DNA from: an uncultured bacterium
Lineage (GTDB): Bacteria > Bacillota_I > Bacilli_A > RF39 > UBA660
NCBI GenBank assembly: GCA_946611605.1
Contig: CAMODU010000010.1
Span: forward strand, 1 to 35,437
Direction of reading: 5' to 3'
Length of the DNA: 35,437 nucleotides
The notes beneath the pieces are model-generated. The model was not told the DNA's origin and made no database searches. It was given only the letters and a program-made list of their open reading frames with translations. Numbering within the stretch: position 1 is the first letter of the stretch; each line of letters opens with the position of its first letter. Of the stretch, positions 31,768 through 35,437 are shown one piece after another. Both the position numbers and the translations under genes were made by a program.

Positions 31768-32424
31768 ATGGAAGAATATAATAGTAAAATTGAAACATTA
31801 AAGCATATTAAACAAGTTGCTTTATATATAAGTATAGTACAAGATGCTTTATTGAAAGATGATCCAATTAAATCAGGCATAAATGATATTACACTTGTAG
31901 ATATGTTAAAGATATTATTAGATGGAAATGATTTACCTAGTTTTTCTAAATTATTTAATGATATTAATAAGAATAGTCATATATATAAATTAGGAGCTAA
32001 ATATTATGATCAAAGTGAGTTACTTACTTTATATAATAATGAATTAACTGATAGACAAATAAATCATGATAGATCTAAATTAGAAGAACCAGAAAAACAT
32101 GAATTTGATATCTGGACACCTAGATTACATGAGGCATCAGTTGGATCTCCTATGTATGATTATTTCTTAAAAGAACTAGGAAAAGCATTAGAGCATCACT
32201 ATAGATATAATAGACATCATCCAGAACATTTTGGTAATGGTATTAACGGAATGACTATCATGGATTTAACTGAAATGTTATGTGATTGGACAGCAACTGC
32301 TGAAAGACATGATGATGGAGATATTTATTTAAGTATAGAAATACTATCTAAGAGATTTAATTATTCAACTCCTATGAAGAAAGTATTATCAAATACATGT
32401 GAAAAATATTTTAAGAGTAAGTAA
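31768..32424 (+). CDS. DUF5662-like protein
   Basis: A 218-residue cytoplasmic protein. The second half has NHDRSKLEEPE, then HHYRYNRHHPEHF, then MTIMDLTEMLCDWTATAERHDDGD, which is the pattern of the DUF5662 family. Its spaced His/Asp residues suggest an HD-like metal site, although no activity is established. DUF5662 is often seen in phages and gut Firmicutes. The N-terminal 90 residues are an additional helical domain that I do not recognise. ATG 31768 sits 11 bases after the zinc-ribbon gene, so the two are probably co-transcribed; the unit ends with a terminator whose loop is the stop codon. Confidence 0.78.
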   Translation: MEEYNSKIETLKHIKQVALYISIVQDALLKDDPIKSGINDITLVDMLKILLDGNDLPSFSKLFNDINKNSHIYKLGAKYYDQSELLTLYNNELTDRQINHDRSKLEEPEKHEFDIWTPRLHEASVGSPMYDYFLKELGKALEHHYRYNRHHPEHFGNGINGMTIMDLTEMLCDWTATAERHDDGDIYLSIEILSKRFNYSTPMKKVLSNTCEKYFKSK

Positions 32425-32436
32425 TTACTCTTTTAA
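32413..32436 (+). terminator. Intrinsic terminator with stop codon in a GTAA loop
   Basis: AAGAGTAA (32413-32420), GTAA loop holding the TAA stop (32422-32424), TTACTCTT (32425-32432), short T run. Confidence 0.85.
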
Positions 32437-32438
32437 TA

Positions 32439-32447
32439 TGCTATAAT
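32439..32447 (+). promoter_or_regulatory. Extended -10 promoter of tlyA
   Basis: TGCTATAAT ends 16 bases before ATG 32464 and directly follows the terminator. Confidence 0.6.
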
Positions 32448-32463
32448 TTAGATGGTGATATCT

Positions 32464-33258
32464 ATGCGATTAGATAAGGAATTAGTTAGTAGAGGATTAG
32501 TATCTACTAGAGCTAAAGCACAAGAATTAATAAAAGATAAAAAAGTAAAAATAAATGGTAAAATAGAAACAAAACAATCATATATGGTAAATGATATAGA
32601 TAATATAGAAATACTTCCAAATAATACCTTAAAATACGTTTCAAGAGGTGGATTAAAGTTAGAAGAAGCTATAGATGAATTTGAAATTGATTTAAAAGAT
32701 AAAGTAGTAATGGATATAGGTTCTTCAACTGGTGGTTTTACTGATTGTTCTTTACAACATGGTGCTAAGAAAGTAATAGCTATTGATGTAGGTACAAATG
32801 TAATGGTGCCTGAGTTAAGAGGAGATAAAAGAGTTGAATTACATGAGAATCTAAATCTTAAAGATATACCTAAATCATATTTTAAAGATGTAGATGTTAT
32901 AGTATCAGATGTTTCTTTTATATCATTAAAACATGTAATAAATAAAGTATTAGAACAAGATAAGAAATTTGATATGATATTACTAGTTAAACCTCAATTT
33001 GAATGTGGTAAGGAAATAGCTGATAAATATAAAGGAATAATATTAGATAAAGAAATACATTATAATATTCTAAAAGATATAACTAATTATTTAGATGATA
33101 ATAAATACTATATCAATAATGTATGTGCATCACCTATAAAAGGTGGAGATGGTAATATAGAATACTTAATATATGTAAGACCTACATATGATACAGATAG
33201 TATGTATTTTATCAATTATAAAGAATTAATAGATGATGCATTTAAGAAGGTGAAGTAA
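32464..33258 (+). CDS. tlyA: TlyA-family rRNA 2'-O-methyltransferase
   Basis: A 264-residue protein with an N-terminal S4 RNA-binding domain (residues 1-60, MRLDKELVSRGL start) and an FtsJ-like Rossmann methyltransferase. The SAM-binding motif is MDIGSSTGGFTDC, and the catalytic K-D-K set is visible in VSRGGLKL, VSDVSFIS and LLVKPQFE. TlyA proteins methylate ribose 2'-OH in rRNA (C1409 and sometimes C1920) and were once called hemolysins. ATG 32464 is chosen because GGTGAT (32454-32459) is the binding site; an in-frame ATG at 32452 would start before it and essentially at the transcription start. Confidence 0.93.
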   Translation: MRLDKELVSRGLVSTRAKAQELIKDKKVKINGKIETKQSYMVNDIDNIEILPNNTLKYVSRGGLKLEEAIDEFEIDLKDKVVMDIGSSTGGFTDCSLQHGAKKVIAIDVGTNVMVPELRGDKRVELHENLNLKDIPKSYFKDVDVIVSDVSFISLKHVINKVLEQDKKFDMILLVKPQFECGKEIADKYKGIILDKEIHYNILKDITNYLDDNKYYINNVCASPIKGGDGNIEYLIYVRPTYDTDSMYFINYKELIDDAFKKVK

Positions 33259-33936
33259 TTGTTTGATAGATTAATAAGATTAATTGGAAAAGATAATTTT
33301 AATAAAATACAAAATACAAATGTCTTACTAATTGGAGTAGGTGGAGTAGGATCAGCTACTTTAGAAACATTAGTAAGAAATGGATTTATAAATATAACTA
33401 TAATAGACTTTGATATTATAGATGAAACTAATATTAATAGACAATTAATTACTAACAGTTCTAATGTAGGTAATATTAAAGTTGATGAAGGTAAAAAAAG
33501 ATGTCTATTAATAAATCCTAACTGTAATATTAAAGCTATAAATGAGGAATTAGATATTGATAATGTAGAATCATATATAAAAGGATTTGATTATATAATT
33601 GATGCATGTGATGATATAGATGTTAAATTTAAATTAATAGAATTATCTATGAATAATCCTTTTAAATTAATAGAATCCATGGGAACAGCAAAAAAATTAG
33701 ATCCTACTAAATTATCAATTACTACATTAGAAAAAACTGAATATGATCCAATTGCAAAGATATTAAGAAAGAAGTGTAGAGAAAATAGAATTAATAGTAA
33801 TAAAGTACATGTTGTATCATCTACTGAAACACCTATTAATATTCAAGAAAAAGCTACATCTTCTATAGTACCTAATACAGCAGGTATTCTATTAGCATCA
33901 TATGTAATAAATGATATAATTAATACAGGTGAATAA
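33259..33936 (+). CDS. tcdA: TcdA/CsdL-like E1-type ATP-dependent dehydratase
   Basis: A 225-residue ThiF/MoeB-like adenylating enzyme. It starts FDRLIRLIGKDNFNKIQNTNV, then GVGGVGSATLETLVRNG (nucleotide loop at residues 26-31), and IIDFDIIDETNINRQL, which is typical of TcdA. TcdA cyclises N6-threonylcarbamoyladenosine at tRNA position 37 to its hydantoin form. No zinc-binding CxxC pairs of MoeB/ThiF are present, supporting TcdA. The start codon is TTG at 33259, directly after the tlyA stop and 5 bases after AGAAGGTGA, the only clear TTG start in the window. Confidence 0.88.
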   Translation: MFDRLIRLIGKDNFNKIQNTNVLLIGVGGVGSATLETLVRNGFINITIIDFDIIDETNINRQLITNSSNVGNIKVDEGKKRCLLINPNCNIKAINEELDIDNVESYIKGFDYIIDACDDIDVKFKLIELSMNNPFKLIESMGTAKKLDPTKLSITTLEKTEYDPIAKILRKKCRENRINSNKVHVVSSTETPINIQEKATSSIVPNTAGILLASYVINDIINTGE

Positions 33937-33937
33937 T

Positions 33938-34189
33938 ATGAGTGAAATAGATCCAATAGTAATTGAAAATATATATAAACTAATAATAGATTTACATGTT
34001 CCTGAAGAAGAGAAGATAGAGGGTATAAAAGGAACATATAGTTTTGAAGAATTATTAAAAGAAGTAGAAGAAAAAGATTTATATCAATTCTATGAAACTC
34101 AATTCTATTTATCTGAAATAGGTAAGAAGATAGAAGATTGGGAAGAAAGAGGATTAATTGAAATAAACAAAAAGACTAGAATTAACTAG
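33938..34189 (+). CDS. Small acidic protein, function unknown
   Basis: An 83-residue cytoplasmic protein that I do not recognise. It is acidic and helix-rich, with VIENIYKLIIDLHVPEEEK at the front, YSFEELLKEVEEKDLYQFYE in the middle and a lysine-rich end. No cysteines or membrane segment. ATG 33938 is chosen behind CAGGTGAAT, in which the in-frame GTG at 33929 is part of the binding site. It starts one base after tcdA stops and ends in the bidirectional terminator shared with gpsA. Confidence 0.65.
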   Translation: MSEIDPIVIENIYKLIIDLHVPEEEKIEGIKGTYSFEELLKEVEEKDLYQFYETQFYLSEIGKKIEDWEERGLIEINKKTRIN

Positions 34190-34197
34190 TCTTTTTT
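34169..34197. terminator. Bidirectional terminator between convergent genes
   Basis: An 11-bp stem, 34169-34179 with 34186-34196, around AATTAA. There is a T run on the plus side and an A run on the other, so it can serve both strands. The stop codons of the plus-strand small protein (34187-34189) and of gpsA (34186-34188) both lie in it. Confidence 0.92.
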
Positions 34198-35160
34198 CAT
34201 TAAGAATTCTATTAATTTATTAGGATCTTCATCATTCATTACTATTCTATATATTAGATTTACTAATGGCATTTTTACCTTTTTCTTTCTAATTAATGCA
34301 TATATAGACTTTAATGTATAATATCCTTCAACTGTATTACTTTCTAAGAATTTATCAGCTTTCTTTTTATCTTTAGCTAATAACATACCATATGAATAAT
34401 TACGTGATTTAGTTGAAGTAGCAGTTAATAATAAATCTCCAACACCAGCATATGATAATATAGATTTTTTACTACCACCTAATTTATATATTAATTCTTT
34501 TATATCATGTAATGATTCAGTTATTAAGAATGCTCTTGTAGATTCTTTATATCCTAATCCTTCCAATATACCAGCAGCTATTGCTATAACATTTTTAATA
34601 GATCCAGATAATTCAGTACCAACTAAATCTTTAGATCTTCTTAATTTAATACTTGTATCTTTATAAGCTTCTTTTAATTTATTAAATACTTTAGGATTCT
34701 TAGTTGCTAATGCAAGTGCAGTAGGTTCCATACTTGCTACATCAATTGCAAATGATGGACCAGATAATACTCCTAAATTCTTAGTATTTATATTATCTTT
34801 AAATACTTCATGTACAAATCTACATGATCCTTGTTCTATACCTTTAGAACCAATTACAAATATCATTTTGTTATTTATATATGGTTTCATATTCTTAGAT
34901 ACTGAATCAATAAACTTAGCTGATGTCATGATTAAAACAATATCAGTATCTTTTAATGCTTCCTCATATGAAGTAGTGAATTTAATACTTTTAGGTATTT
35001 TCATGCCACCTAGTAATTCATATTTATCTCTTGTATCTTCAATTCTTTTAAGTGACTCATCACTTTCGGTCCACATTATTATTTTATTATTTTTATTATG
35101 TGATAATGATATACCATTTGCTATACCAAATACACCAGATCCTATAATTGCTATTTTCAT
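34186..35160 (-). CDS. gpsA: Glycerol-3-phosphate dehydrogenase [NAD(P)+]
   Basis: A 324-residue dehydrogenase with GSGVFGIANG (residues 7-16) for NAD(P), GSKGIEQG near 104, LSGPSFAIDVA near 132 and the catalytic-lysine region SGSIKNVIAIAAGILEGLG near 187. GpsA reduces dihydroxyacetone phosphate to sn-glycerol 3-phosphate for phospholipids. The family's C-terminal 'R.R.....' and NTVEGYYT segments are present; length is normal. ATG at 35160 overlaps the rarA stop by three bases in an ATGA-type junction, with GAGGAAATG as binding site inside rarA. Confidence 0.96.
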   Translation of the reverse strand: MKIAIIGSGVFGIANGISLSHNKNNKIIMWTESDESLKRIEDTRDKYELLGGMKIPKSIKFTTSYEEALKDTDIVLIMTSAKFIDSVSKNMKPYINNKMIFVIGSKGIEQGSCRFVHEVFKDNINTKNLGVLSGPSFAIDVASMEPTALALATKNPKVFNKLKEAYKDTSIKLRRSKDLVGTELSGSIKNVIAIAAGILEGLGYKESTRAFLITESLHDIKELIYKLGGSKKSILSYAGVGDLLLTATSTKSRNYSYGMLLAKDKKKADKFLESNTVEGYYTLKSIYALIRKKKVKMPLVNLIYRIVMNDEDPNKLIEFLMKKD

Positions 35161-35437
35161 TTTTTCATTTCCTCATTTCCTTTATTTAATGCATCTTCTA
35201 ACTTGTTGTTACAAGGATGATAATATTTCTTATTCTTTATATTATCAGGTAAATATTGTTGTTTAACCCAATGATTAGGATAATCATGTGGATATTTATA
35301 TAATGGATTCATTTCTGAATTTATATGAGCAGGTACATCGCCAGTTGAGCCTGATTCTATATCAGATAACACTGAATCAATTGCACATATACCTGAATTA
35401 GATTTAGGTGATAAAGCAAGTTCTATAACTACATCTG
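35157..35437 (-). CDS. rarA: RarA/MgsA-type AAA ATPase, C-terminal part only
   Basis: The minus-strand frame runs off the right edge and gives about 92 residues ending at TGA (35157-35159). It contains LALSPKSNSGICAIDS, GDVPAHI, YKYPHDYPNHWVKQQYLP and KKYYHPCNNKLED, the characteristic C-terminal tail of RarA (replication-associated recombination protein A, WRNIP1/Mgs1 relatives). The Walker motifs lie outside the window. RarA acts at stalled forks as a DNA-dependent tetrameric ATPase. Any internal GTG near 35372 is not a start, as the frame continues upstream. Its stop overlaps the gpsA start. Confidence 0.93.
   Translation of the reverse strand, partial: DVVIELALSPKSNSGICAIDSVLSDIESGSTGDVPAHINSEMNPLYKYPHDYPNHWVKQQYLPDNIKNKKYYHPCNNKLEDALNKGNEEMKK

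Noticed and set aside
1-35437. UGA recoded to tryptophan, as in many mollicutes.
   Set aside because: Several genes end in TGA at family-consistent lengths (SDR at 11993, era at 18698, rarA at 35157), and conserved tryptophans are TGG.
1-35437. CRISPR arrays, insertion sequences, tRNA or rRNA genes.
   Set aside because: No regularly spaced repeats, transposase-like proteins, or tRNA T-arm plus acceptor patterns were found on either strand by eye.

Overview
The window reads as a compact, strongly AT-rich chromosomal segment from a low-GC Gram-positive (Firmicutes/Bacilli-type) bacterium. It carries SepF, DivIVA, a single-chain glycyl-tRNA synthetase with a T-box-like leader, rpsU-yqeY and ybeY-era-recO. 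Strict anaerobic metabolism is suggested by a pyruvate:ferredoxin oxidoreductase. UGA is a normal stop here (for example the ends of the genes at 11993, 18698 and 35157) and Trp is UGG, so this is not a UGA-recoding mollicute. Small size, AT bias and a shortened AlaRS suggest an uncultured, reduced gut Bacilli lineage of the RF39 kind; that placement is inference.

Layout. 1-828: tail of priA and a Pr6Pr-like membrane protein. 832-2915: promoter, compact T-box-like leader, LOG-family protein and glycyl-tRNA synthetase. 2988-3888: cell division (sepF, divIVA). 3898-7222: cyclophilin, then two overlapping flavoprotein genes. 7277-8604: GT2 membrane glycosyltransferase. 8607-9997: TtcA-like PP-loop protein and YfcE-like phosphodiesterase. 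10045-13099: two small membrane proteins, an SDR and HemW. 13108-16266: a cadherin-like surface protein, S21, and an extracytoplasmic bactofilin-like membrane protein. 16269-20715: yqeY, vanZ-like, ybeY, era, recO and an unknown single-pass protein. 20723-22981: short alaS and mscL. 23003-26970: pyrimidine-nucleoside phosphorylase, HerA-like ATPase and a kinase-like protein. 26981-27212: a structured RNA resembling 6S RNA. 27233-31756: two small membrane proteins, PFOR and a zinc-ribbon protein. 31768-34189: DUF5662-like, TlyA, TcdA-like and a small protein. 34186-35437 on the minus strand: gpsA and the end of rarA.

Gene expression follows a very regular scheme. Most transcription units end in a hairpin that overlaps the stop codon. 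The next promoter, often an extended -10 of the form TGnTATAAT, follows within a few dozen bases and lies only 16-25 bases before the next start codon. Many ribosome binding sites are GGTGAT rather than GGAGG, which creates spurious upstream GTG starts; starts below are corrected for this. No CRISPR array, insertion sequence, tRNA, rRNA or prophage was seen, and no gene-free stretch exceeds 300 bases. The most unusual items are the short T-box-like leader whose terminator encloses its antiterminator, the 6S-like RNA, the AlaRS lacking its C-terminal and beta-barrel parts, and the bactofilin-like exported protein.
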